Source of the DNA: Desulfamplus sp.
GTDB taxonomy: Bacteria; Desulfobacterota; Desulfobacteria; Desulfobacterales; Desulfobacteraceae
Assembly: GCA_015231395.1 (NCBI GenBank)
Contig: JADGBP010000140.1
Span: 1-6,448 of the forward strand
Reading direction: 5' to 3'
Length of the DNA: 6,448 nt
This document shows, in pieces, positions 1-6,019 of this stretch. How positions within the stretch are numbered: the first letter of the stretch is position 1; every line of letters begins with the position of its first letter. The position numbers were made by a program, and so were the translations under genes. The notes beneath the pieces are model-generated. The model ran no database searches and had not been told where the DNA came from. It was given only the letters and a program-made list of their open reading frames with translations.

Positions 1-1361
1 ACCATATAGACCTTTTCAAGTCCAAGTCTGAGCATGGTTCTGGCACAGTCCACAGCGGTGTTGCCGCCACCGATAACAGCCGCTGTTCTTCCTAAATTCA
101 TTTTTTCGCCCATTGCTGAACTGGACAGGAATTTGATACCGGTAAAGCATCCCTTAAGATCATCGCCGGGAATGCCCAGAGCATGGTCTTTCCACGCTCC
201 AATACCAAGAAATACTGCATCATAACCAGACGCTATCAAAGAACCAAGACCAAAATCCGAGCCGAATCTTACATTTGTGTGAGTTTCAATACCAAGCTTT
301 GTGATTCCCTCAATCTCCCAGTCCAGAACTTTTTTGGGCAATCTGTATTCCGGAATACCATATCTTATAATGCCGCCAAGTTTTGGCATGGCTTCAAATA
401 TAGTGACCTGATGCCCAATTCTTCTAAGGAAGTATGCACAGCTAAGTCCGGCAGGACCACCACCTATGACAGCAACTTTTTTACCTGTATCAGGTGCACA
501 TTTGACAGGGATTCTTGAACCTGAGTTCATCTCATAATCCGCAGCAAAACGTTTTAGCTGGTTGATTGAGACCGGTTCATCTGCAATCCCTCTTCTGCAG
601 TCATTTTCACACGGGTGAGGGCAGACTCTTCCACAGGAGAGAAGAAGCGGATTTCTCATGCGGATAGTCTGAACTGCGGATAAATAATCTCCGTTTCTTA
701 TGTGACTTATATACTGGGGGATATCTATTTCAGCCGGACATGTTTGAGAACATGGAGCAAGTGGATCTTGTTGCTGGTTAAATTTTAAAAGTTTATCAGA
801 CATTGTCTTGACTTGAATTATATTTTTAGGACACGCACTATTGCAAGCACCGCATCCTACACATTTATTTTCATCAACAACTGGAAAACCTTGCTTTCCC
901 ATAGTTAATGCACCAAATTGACAAGCTTTGACACAATCTCCAAGACCTAAACAGCCAACATGACAATCTCTTTGACCACCAAATACCACTGACATGGCTT
1001 TGCATGAGTTGACTCCAAGGTAATGGTATTTGTTTTCAGCCCGGTTTCCACCTTCACACATATTGCCTGCCAACCGTGTTTCCGCGGTTCCAGGATCCAT
1101 ACCCATCACGGCAGCGACCTTGCCAACAGCCTCGGCACTTGAAATTACGCAGACACTTGGGGAGGCTTTTCCGGAAACAACCGCCTGTGCCGCTGAACTG
1201 CAACCCGCATATCCGCAACCGCCGCAGTTAGCTCCTGCCAGATTGTTTTCAACCATGGCAATTCTTGGGTCTTCATAAACATAGAATATTTTTGATGCAA
1301 AACTGAGTAAGATACCGCATACAGCACCAATACCCAGCATAAATAAGAGTGCTTCTGTCAT
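1..1361 (-). CDS. rnfB: RnfB fused to a GltD/NfnB-like FAD-NAD(P)H oxidoreductase module (partial, C-terminus off the window)
   Basis: Electron-input subunit of the Rnf complex, on the cytoplasmic face of the membrane. The 453 visible codons begin with a membrane anchor (residues 4-22). Next comes the RnfB [4Fe-4S] motif C46-x2-C49-x4-C54-x16-C71, then a two-cluster ferredoxin domain (C133, C137, C143, C147 and C167, C170, C173, C177). Ordinary RnfB would end near here or add more ferredoxin repeats. Instead a GltD-type module follows: C204/C208, then CGRVC-x3-C-x3-C (C243, C247, C251, C255), a FAD-binding GGGPAG (300-305), an LGGIIRYGIPEYRLP stretch (328-342), and the second nucleotide-binding motif GGGNTAVD (431-438). 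This architecture is that of glutamate synthase small subunit and NfnB. The arginines that would indicate NADPH over NADH lie beyond the edge. The ATG has GAGG five bases upstream, and the gene begins 24 bases after rnfA. The fusion is seen directly; its substrate is inferred. Confidence 0.95.
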   Translation of the reverse strand, partial: MTEALLFMLGIGAVCGILLSFASKIFYVYEDPRIAMVENNLAGANCGGCGYAGCSSAAQAVVSGKASPSVCVISSAEAVGKVAAVMGMDPGTAETRLAGNMCEGGNRAENKYHYLGVNSCKAMSVVFGGQRDCHVGCLGLGDCVKACQFGALTMGKQGFPVVDENKCVGCGACNSACPKNIIQVKTMSDKLLKFNQQQDPLAPCSQTCPAEIDIPQYISHIRNGDYLSAVQTIRMRNPLLLSCGRVCPHPCENDCRRGIADEPVSINQLKRFAADYEMNSGSRIPVKCAPDTGKKVAVIGGGPAGLSCAYFLRRIGHQVTIFEAMPKLGGIIRYGIPEYRLPKKVLDWEIEGITKLGIETHTNVRFGSDFGLGSLIASGYDAVFLGIGAWKDHALGIPGDDLKGCFTGIKFLSSSAMGEKMNLGRTAAVIGGGNTAVDCARTMLRLGLEKVYM

Positions 1362-1385
1362 AATAACCTCGTGTTATCTGATTTT

Positions 1386-1961
1386 TTAAACCATTCCTTT
1401 GAAAGCAAAGAAGCTAAGTGCAATCATGCCGGCAGTAACAAGACCAATTGAGGTATCCTGAAGAGGTTTTGGCACCCTTGCGATAATCGTTCTCTCTCTG
1501 ACTCCTGCAAACAGTATCAGTGCAAGGCCAAAGCCGACTGCATAAGTAAAGGACGATACCAGCGATTGCATGAAGGTGTACTCTTCATTTATGTTGATAA
1601 GACATACACCCATTACAGCACAGTTGGTTGTAATCAGAGGAAGAAAAATACCCAAGCCAGCATAGAGTGCAGGAATACTCTTTTTTAGAAACATCTCCAC
1701 GAACTGAACCAAAGAGGCAATGATAAGAATAAATGAGAGGGTTCTTAAAAACTCAATGTCAAGAGGTTTCAAAAGATAAGTGTCTGTGATCCATGTAATA
1801 ATACCTGCCAGAACAAGCACAAAGACAACTGCCATTGCCATGCCTGTTGCAGTCTCCATCTTTTTGGAAGTACCCAGAAATGGACAATTACCCAAAAACT
1901 GTGCAAGCAGAATATTGTTAACAAAGATACAGCTTATGGCAAGAACGAAATAGTCACCCAT
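1386..1961 (-). CDS. rnfA: Rnf complex membrane subunit RnfA
   Basis: Integral membrane subunit of 191 aa, the usual family length, with about six hydrophobic segments. RnfA and RnfE are homologous, inverted in the membrane relative to each other, and jointly hold an intramembrane [2Fe-2S] cluster linking RnfB to the periplasmic FMN of RnfG. The two ligand cysteines are present: C26 in FLGNCPFLGTS and C114 in TTNCAVMG. Other family signatures are NNILLAQFLG near the N-terminus and AGVRER around residue 152. The ATG lies seven bases after AGGAGA and follows the rnfE stop by 15 bases, so the two are probably translated from the same mRNA. Nothing is unusual; this subunit looks fully functional. 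Confidence 0.97.
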   Translation of the reverse strand: MGDYFVLAISCIFVNNILLAQFLGNCPFLGTSKKMETATGMAMAVVFVLVLAGIITWITDTYLLKPLDIEFLRTLSFILIIASLVQFVEMFLKKSIPALYAGLGIFLPLITTNCAVMGVCLININEEYTFMQSLVSSFTYAVGFGLALILFAGVRERTIIARVPKPLQDTSIGLVTAGMIALSFFAFKGMV

Positions 1962-1976
1962 ATGTTTGTCTCCTTT

Positions 1977-2570
1977 TTATTTCTTACCTATAAGATTCAT
2001 TAGACACAGCATCAGGCCAAGGCATACAAATGCACCTGGTGCTTCAACCATAAAAGTGAACGGCTGAAATTCAGGTCCAAACACGGGACTACCAAGGATC
2101 GTGCCATTTCCAAGAGATTCTCGTACAGCACCAAGAGCACCGAGAGACAGGGTAAAACCTATTCCCATACCAAGACCGTCTGCAATCGAGAGAACTGGGG
2201 AGTTTTTAGAGGCAAATGCCTCTGCTCGACCCAATACAATACAGTTTACAACGATCAACGGAATAAATATTCCAAGTTTAAGGAATAGTGGATATGTATA
2301 TGCCTGCATCACAAGCTCAACCACCGTAACGAAGGTAGCTATTATGATTATGTATGCAGCAATTCTAACCTTTGCAGGAATAACGCTTCTCAACAATGAA
2401 ACCAGAAGATTGGAGCAGACCAGTACAAATGTGGTCGCAATTCCCATTCCAATTCCATTTTCAACAGATTTTGTTACCGCAAGAACCGGACATAGCCCCA
2501 GAACAAGTCGGAAAGGGGGAATTTCTGCCCAAAGTCCTTTGGTAAACTCTTTTACCATGGATTGTGCCAT
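1977..2570 (-). CDS. rnfE: Rnf complex membrane subunit RnfE
   Basis: Integral membrane partner of RnfA, 197 aa, with about six hydrophobic segments. The [2Fe-2S] ligand cysteines are C27 in LVLGLCPVLAVT and C110 in PLIVVNCIVLGRAEAFA, both standard for RnfE/NqrD. The GAVRESLGNGT segment near residue 148 is also characteristic. Where most relatives read NPVFR before the first cysteine motif, this protein reads IPPFR, a minor variation. AGGAGA sits seven bases before the ATG and overlaps the TAG stop of rnfG, so translation of rnfG and rnfE is closely linked. Confidence 0.97.
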   Translation of the reverse strand: MAQSMVKEFTKGLWAEIPPFRLVLGLCPVLAVTKSVENGIGMGIATTFVLVCSNLLVSLLRSVIPAKVRIAAYIIIIATFVTVVELVMQAYTYPLFLKLGIFIPLIVVNCIVLGRAEAFASKNSPVLSIADGLGMGIGFTLSLGALGAVRESLGNGTILGSPVFGPEFQPFTFMVEAPGAFVCLGLMLCLMNLIGKK

Positions 2571-2581
2571 AATAATATCTC

Positions 2582-3175
2582 CTAATTGGCCATCTGTGCA
2601 GTCTGTTTTTCAATTTCAGGTTTCAGTCTGGTGTATATCTCTTGTGCCTTTTTGGCTGCAAGAGATACGCCTGCTGATGTAATTGTAGCTCCTGACATGA
2701 TATCAATTTCTCCGCCATTCTTTTTTATGTCAAGATTTTTGTCCATCTTCATGCCGGCAAACTGAGATACGAATTTGGGGTCATCCTTGGCTCTTGATCC
2801 AAGGCCTGGAGTTTCACTATGAGTTGTTACGCAGACACCAATTATTTCGTCTGAATCAATATTAATTCCCACCATCAGACCAATGTCACCGCTGAATCCT
2901 TTTCCGCTTGTTTCAAAAATAACAGAATCAGGCTTACCATCATGTTTGCCAACAAAGAAAGTTAGCTCTTGATCGTTATCCATTATTTTAAACCGATCCT
3001 GCAATGGATCATTTGAGACATCGCTTAGAATCTGTTTAATGGCAGGTGCTTTCTGGAATTTAAGCACCTGCTGTTCAATCTGCTCTTTTGTTCCTGTTTT
3101 GACAGCAGCAAGCAATCCTCCTGAGAAGGCACTCAATACAGTCAGAACAATAACCATATTTATCATTTCACGCAT
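2582..3175 (-). CDS. rnfG: Rnf complex FMN-carrying subunit RnfG
   Basis: Single-pass membrane protein (anchor about residues 5-24) with a periplasmic FMN-binding domain, 197 aa from the start chosen here. In this family a threonine in a Dxx(S/T)GAT motif is covalently flavinylated by ApbE. The motif is intact as DIMSGAT at residues 158-164, making T164 the predicted FMN attachment site. The upstream THSETPGLGSRA segment is also typical. An in-frame GTG at 3184 would add three residues, but GGGAAAGGG lies eight bases before the ATG at 3175 and would abut the GTG, so ATG is preferred. Its first 13 bases overlap the end of rnfD. No apbE is visible in the window. RnfG is the natural contact point for the periplasmic cytochrome encoded at the head of the operon, but that contact is inference. 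Confidence 0.95.
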   Translation of the reverse strand: MREMINMVIVLTVLSAFSGGLLAAVKTGTKEQIEQQVLKFQKAPAIKQILSDVSNDPLQDRFKIMDNDQELTFFVGKHDGKPDSVIFETSGKGFSGDIGLMVGINIDSDEIIGVCVTTHSETPGLGSRAKDDPKFVSQFAGMKMDKNLDIKKNGGEIDIMSGATITSAGVSLAAKKAQEIYTRLKPEIEKQTAQMAN

Positions 3176-4137
3176 TGGTTGCACCCTTTCCCAAAAGTTT
3201 TTGGTCTGATTTTATCAATTAGCGGGTTAATCAGGTTTATCAGCAGAATAGCATATACTGTACCATCAGGATAAGCTCCGATGTTTCTGATAAGAATTGT
3301 CATTACACCTCCCATAATTCCGTAAATAATCATGGGTATAATATTTACAGGAGATGTGGATGATTCAGTGGCAAGGAAAAATGCACCGAGTAAAGTATAT
3401 CCAGTGAGCAGATGAAACATTGGGGATGCATATTTTACAGGATCGACCATGTTAAATATAAGAGCTGTAAAAATAATGCCCGCAATGTATGCTACAGAAA
3501 CTTCCCAGCGGATATATCCTCTTATAATAAGGTAGATGCCGCCCAGTATGATTCCCGCACCAAATACAGAGCCAATAGCCCCTATCTGATTACCCATCAG
3601 CAGTGAGGTCAGAGTGAAAAGCCCCACAACTTCTGGACCTTGATGTTTAAGTGCATCAAGAGGGGAGAGTGCTGTAAAATCAAACTGATAGTTGACAAGT
3701 GCTGCGTCAAAATCAAAAAAGATTTTCCATGAGAGTGAAAGGATGGCAATACCGATTATTGCAGGATTAAATGGGTTGGCACCAATACCGCCAAATATCT
3801 GCTGACCCACAACTATGCAGACAAATGTACCGGTAATGACTGCCCACCATGGAATAGTGGCTGGCAGCATCATCCCGAATATTATGCCAATAACAGCGGC
3901 ATTATAATCATGAATCGTAATAGGACGTTTGGAGATAAAGTTAAACAGTGCTTCCCATGCCATGGCACTTGCTATGGAAAGGCAGATAACACCCAGTGCT
4001 GCCATTCCGAATTGCATGACACCAAAAAGTGTGGCTGGAAGGGCGGCTGCCATGATATTGAGGTTCATGGTATTGATACTGTCGCCATCATGCCAGAACG
4101 GGGCGTGGGATACTGTAAATTTGTTCTGTTTAAACAT
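3163..4137 (-). CDS. rnfD: Rnf complex membrane subunit RnfD, with a degenerate flavinylation site
   Basis: NqrB/RnfD-family polytopic membrane protein, 324 aa, with roughly nine or ten hydrophobic segments. Family landmarks include LPATIPWW (91-98), FGGIGANPFNPA (115-126), FFLATESSTSPVN (253-265), YPDGTVYAILLINLINPLID (289-308). RnfD normally carries a covalent FMN on the threonine of an SGAT-PL motif. Here the aligned stretch reads TALSPLDALK (155-164), so threonine is replaced by serine, the glycine is lost and the preceding aspartate is displaced. Covalent flavinylation is therefore doubtful. The protein ends GKGCNQCVK, a CxxC tail that I do not recognise as a family feature. The start is the ATG six bases after GGAGG; an upstream in-frame TTG (4155) has no such site. 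It overlaps the end of rnfC by eight bases (ATGTTTAA) and rnfG by 13. Confidence 0.95.
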   Translation of the reverse strand: MFKQNKFTVSHAPFWHDGDSINTMNLNIMAAALPATLFGVMQFGMAALGVICLSIASAMAWEALFNFISKRPITIHDYNAAVIGIIFGMMLPATIPWWAVITGTFVCIVVGQQIFGGIGANPFNPAIIGIAILSLSWKIFFDFDAALVNYQFDFTALSPLDALKHQGPEVVGLFTLTSLLMGNQIGAIGSVFGAGIILGGIYLIIRGYIRWEVSVAYIAGIIFTALIFNMVDPVKYASPMFHLLTGYTLLGAFFLATESSTSPVNIIPMIIYGIMGGVMTILIRNIGAYPDGTVYAILLINLINPLIDKIRPKTFGKGCNQCVK

Positions 4138-5422
4138 TTTCAGCCTCCGTTTCAATATCTGAATCTATTTTCGTCAGCTCATGCTTTCCAAGCCGGATAT
4201 ATTGAAAGATAGGGATTTTTGCCGTGCATACATAACTGCAAAGCCCGCACTCAATACATGAGAACAGGTCATAGCTGTCAGCAGCATCCTGATACAGGTT
4301 GGCTTCAAGATATCGGACAAGGATATTCACCGGCACATTGGCGGGACAGATACGAACACAGTTACCGCAGTTTATACATGGATAATCTGATATCAGCGGA
4401 ATATCGTTAGCATCCTGAATAATGATATTGTCCATATCCGGTTGAACAGGGTGGTAGAGTGTGTAGGCAGCAGTGCCTCGCAGAGGACCGCCAATGATAA
4501 TTCTATCTTTTTCTCCGGTTTCAACACCAATGTGGGTGAAAATTCGGTGAATGGGAGTGCCAATAATGGCGGAAACCCTCGTTTTTTTGCCTTTTTTATC
4601 TATGACTGTGATAATTTTTTCATAGACAGGCAGTTTTTCCGCATATGCTTTGACAAGGGAGAGTGCCGCCTCAACCGAGATAAAACAGACACCCATCTCT
4701 TCGCAGGTTTTACCCGGAACAAAGTTAACTCCAAGGTGATTGACCATTATCATTTGTGGCAGAGAGCTTACGTAGTCAGATGCAACTTTAACCATATTCA
4801 TGCCATTGAACGCGGAGAGCTTTGCCATTGATTCAGGCATTGCAATCGAGATATCACTGATTCCGGTCAACTGTCTAAGAAGAGCGGTTGCCTTGGATAT
4901 GTCATCCCTGAATCTTGTCAGAAGATATTGCCTTGTAGTGCACATAAGATCGTCATCAACACCGGTGATAACAATCTTGTTAATTTTGTTTGCCGAATCT
5001 GCAAGCTGCTTTAGTGGAGGATTCCCGGGAATACCTCTTAAATAGCGGTCTGCGGTCACAATATCCGGGGTGCCGGCAAACTCTGTAAAGTTGCTATCAA
5101 TATCCTGTGTTGTGTTTGTTTCCAGGATAAAATATGTTGCAACCGCTCCAAAATCCCCTGTAAATGGAGCAATGGATGTGATGGTACCGGAAACTGGGGA
5201 CGTTACATATTCCTGACTATCTTTGTACAGAAAAATTCGTTCCCCTTTTTTGACCATATCACCTTTTTTGATAAGGGATTCTCTTGTGCTGTCCAATGTT
5301 TCGTTCAGCAGGAGAATCATCCTGGGTGGTATGGGAATTGATTCCGGCTCTTTTGGACCTGGTTCAACCAGATCACACATGAGCTTTGGTTTAGTCAATC
5401 CGATAAACGATCTCTTAATCAT
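4130..5422 (-). CDS. rnfC: Divergent RnfC: two [4Fe-4S] clusters kept, FMN/NADH-binding motifs missing
   Basis: RnfC is the peripheral cytoplasmic subunit that normally oxidises or reduces NAD(H). This 430-aa protein has near-normal length and order: a lipoyl-like hybrid domain with KKGDMVKKGERIF (52-64) and SPVSGTITSI (75-84), a degraded 51-kDa-like domain, an IGTPIHRIFTHIG (287-299) and IIGGPLRGTA (309-318) region, then two [4Fe-4S] motifs (C349, C352, C355, C359 and C389, C392, C395, C399). Conserved motifs are replaced. The N-terminal GGIHP is absent. The glycine loop usually like GGAGFPTHVKL reads RGIPGNPPLKQL (129-140). The acidic ECEPYxTxD reads DDDLMCTTR (156-164). The YPxGxEKQL reads YVSSLPQMI (217-225). 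The NADH/FMN site is thus probably lost. AAAGG lies six bases before the ATG. It starts 85 bases after the cytochrome gene. Confidence 0.93.
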   Translation of the reverse strand: MIKRSFIGLTKPKLMCDLVEPGPKEPESIPIPPRMILLLNETLDSTRESLIKKGDMVKKGERIFLYKDSQEYVTSPVSGTITSIAPFTGDFGAVATYFILETNTTQDIDSNFTEFAGTPDIVTADRYLRGIPGNPPLKQLADSANKINKIVITGVDDDLMCTTRQYLLTRFRDDISKATALLRQLTGISDISIAMPESMAKLSAFNGMNMVKVASDYVSSLPQMIMVNHLGVNFVPGKTCEEMGVCFISVEAALSLVKAYAEKLPVYEKIITVIDKKGKKTRVSAIIGTPIHRIFTHIGVETGEKDRIIIGGPLRGTAAYTLYHPVQPDMDNIIIQDANDIPLISDYPCINCGNCVRICPANVPVNILVRYLEANLYQDAADSYDLFSCIECGLCSYVCTAKIPIFQYIRLGKHELTKIDSDIETEAENV

Positions 5423-5464
5423 AACAAGCCTTTATCTGGTGAAATTGGTGAGCCATGCTTATTC

Positions 5465-5507
5465 CCTGATTGCTTACATGAGCGGTTTTAAATCATGTAT
5501 TATCAGG
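5465..5507 (-). other. Stem-loop between the cytochrome gene and rnfC
   Basis: The 85-base gap between the cytochrome stop and rnfC contains a two-part stem: CCTGAT (5465-5470) pairs with ATCAGG (5502-5507), and ACATGA (5476-5481) pairs with TCATGT (5493-5498). They are separated by an asymmetric internal bulge of 5 and 3 bases. The structure begins one base after the cytochrome stop codon. No run of U follows it on the minus-strand transcript, so a simple Rho-independent terminator is unlikely. A role in 3' protection of the cytochrome message or in setting cytochrome:Rnf stoichiometry is possible but is inference. Confidence 0.45.
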
Positions 5508-5873
5508 TTAGTTTGCATGACATGAATTACACTCCACGGGGCCTGCACCTTTTTCTTTGTGGCAGCCTATACATTGTGCGTGGAATGCGTCTGTCCTTCC
5601 CGGCATGCTTTCATCTCCGGTAGCCTCGTGACACTCTTTGCAACTATAGATTTCATCATCTTCAATATTATGATGACAATCAAGGCACGACAGGTCATAA
5701 TCCTGACTATGCACGGCATGGGTAAAAAGTACCTTTCCGGCAGCATTCTGGAACATTAATCGTACAGGTTCTTCAGGTGCAGGCGGCGGGAATGCGGCAT
5801 AACAGGTGAGTCCGGTAATAAAAAGTACAACTGCCAGTAACGAAGCGATTTGTAAGTCTTTTTTCGAGGTCAT
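5508..5873 (-). CDS. Periplasmic tetraheme c-type cytochrome (class III, c3-like), first gene of the rnf operon
   Basis: A 121-aa secreted multiheme cytochrome. Residues 1-26 form a signal peptide (basic N-terminus, hydrophobic core, likely cleavage after TCYA), so the mature protein is near 95 aa. Four CxxCH heme-attachment sites end at H67, H82, H105 and H119. The four remaining histidines (H52 and H55 in FTHAVH, H68 in CHH, H98) exactly supply the second axial ligands, so all four hemes can be bis-histidine ligated. This is the class III cytochrome c3/c7 pattern. Usual cytochromes c3 often have one or two CxxxxCH sites; here all are CxxCH. GAGGG lies about nine bases before the ATG. Heading the rnf operon, it probably exchanges electrons with the periplasmic side of Rnf, as known for multiheme cytochromes encoded beside rnf in some sulfate reducers and in Methanosarcina acetivorans (MmcA). 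Confidence 0.93.
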   Translation of the reverse strand: MTSKKDLQIASLLAVVLFITGLTCYAAFPPPAPEEPVRLMFQNAAGKVLFTHAVHSQDYDLSCLDCHHNIEDDEIYSCKECHEATGDESMPGRTDAFHAQCIGCHKEKGAGPVECNSCHAN

Positions 5874-5891
5874 GGTTATTTGCCCTCATCC

Positions 5892-5923
5892 TTAATGTGG
5901 TAAAACTTTAATGTTGTAAAACT
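5892..5923 (-). repeat. Two adjacent 16-bp direct repeats in the rnf leader/promoter
   Basis: On the minus strand AGTTTTACAACATTAA (5923-5908) is followed with no gap by AGTTTTACCACATTAA (5907-5892), differing at one base of 16. The pair lies 19-50 bases upstream of the cytochrome start codon, overlapping the end of the candidate -10 box and covering the expected transcription start. A tandem pair with a 16-bp period in this position resembles an operator bound by a regulator using direct half-sites. The half-site is not a palindrome, and I do not recognise the regulator. Confidence 0.6.
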
Positions 5924-5950
5924 ATAGCCACTGTTAATACGATAAGTGAA
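5921..5950 (-). promoter_or_regulatory. Candidate sigma-70-type promoter of the rnf operon
   Basis: On the minus strand TTCACT (5950-5945) and TATAGT (5926-5921) are separated by 18 bases. The -10 box matches TATAAT at five of six positions and the -35 matches TTGACA at four of six. Transcription would start near 5914, giving a leader of about 40 bases before the cytochrome. The region is A+T-rich, so chance matches are easy; no better candidate was seen between purA and the cytochrome gene. Confidence 0.35.
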
Positions 5951-6019
5951 AAGCTTTGAAAAAACTTCCGAATTAAAAACTTTAACTCTACTATATCAGA
6001 ACATCATAATATTCAAGTG

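Noticed and set aside
1145..1330. A 61-codon minus-strand open frame inside rnfB
   Set aside because: It is another frame of the rnfB N-terminal region. The real frame carries the RnfB cysteine motif C46/C49/C54/C71 and has a ribosome binding site.
2101..2682. A 193-codon plus-strand open frame antisense to rnfE and rnfG
   Set aside because: The opposite strand encodes textbook RnfE and RnfG. The plus-strand product is rich in Arg, Thr, Pro and Ile in the pattern expected of an antisense shadow and has no recognisable domain.
3176..3184. GTG start for rnfG three codons upstream
   Set aside because: The only Shine-Dalgarno-like run, GGGAAAGGG, is well spaced for the ATG at 3175 but would abut and overlap the GTG.
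4138..4155. TTG start for rnfD six codons upstream
   Set aside because: GGAGG lies six bases before the ATG at 4137 and inside the would-be TTG extension, so the ATG is the real start.
5796..5810. Possible lipobox (GLTC) in the cytochrome signal peptide
   Set aside because: The residue before the cysteine is Thr and the -3 residue is Gly, which does not fit the lipobox consensus. Ordinary signal peptidase cleavage after TCYA is more likely.
5892..5950. Rex- or FNR-type palindromic operator in the rnf promoter
   Set aside because: One TTGTAAA-like half-site is present but there is no inverted partner at suitable spacing; the arrangement is a direct repeat.
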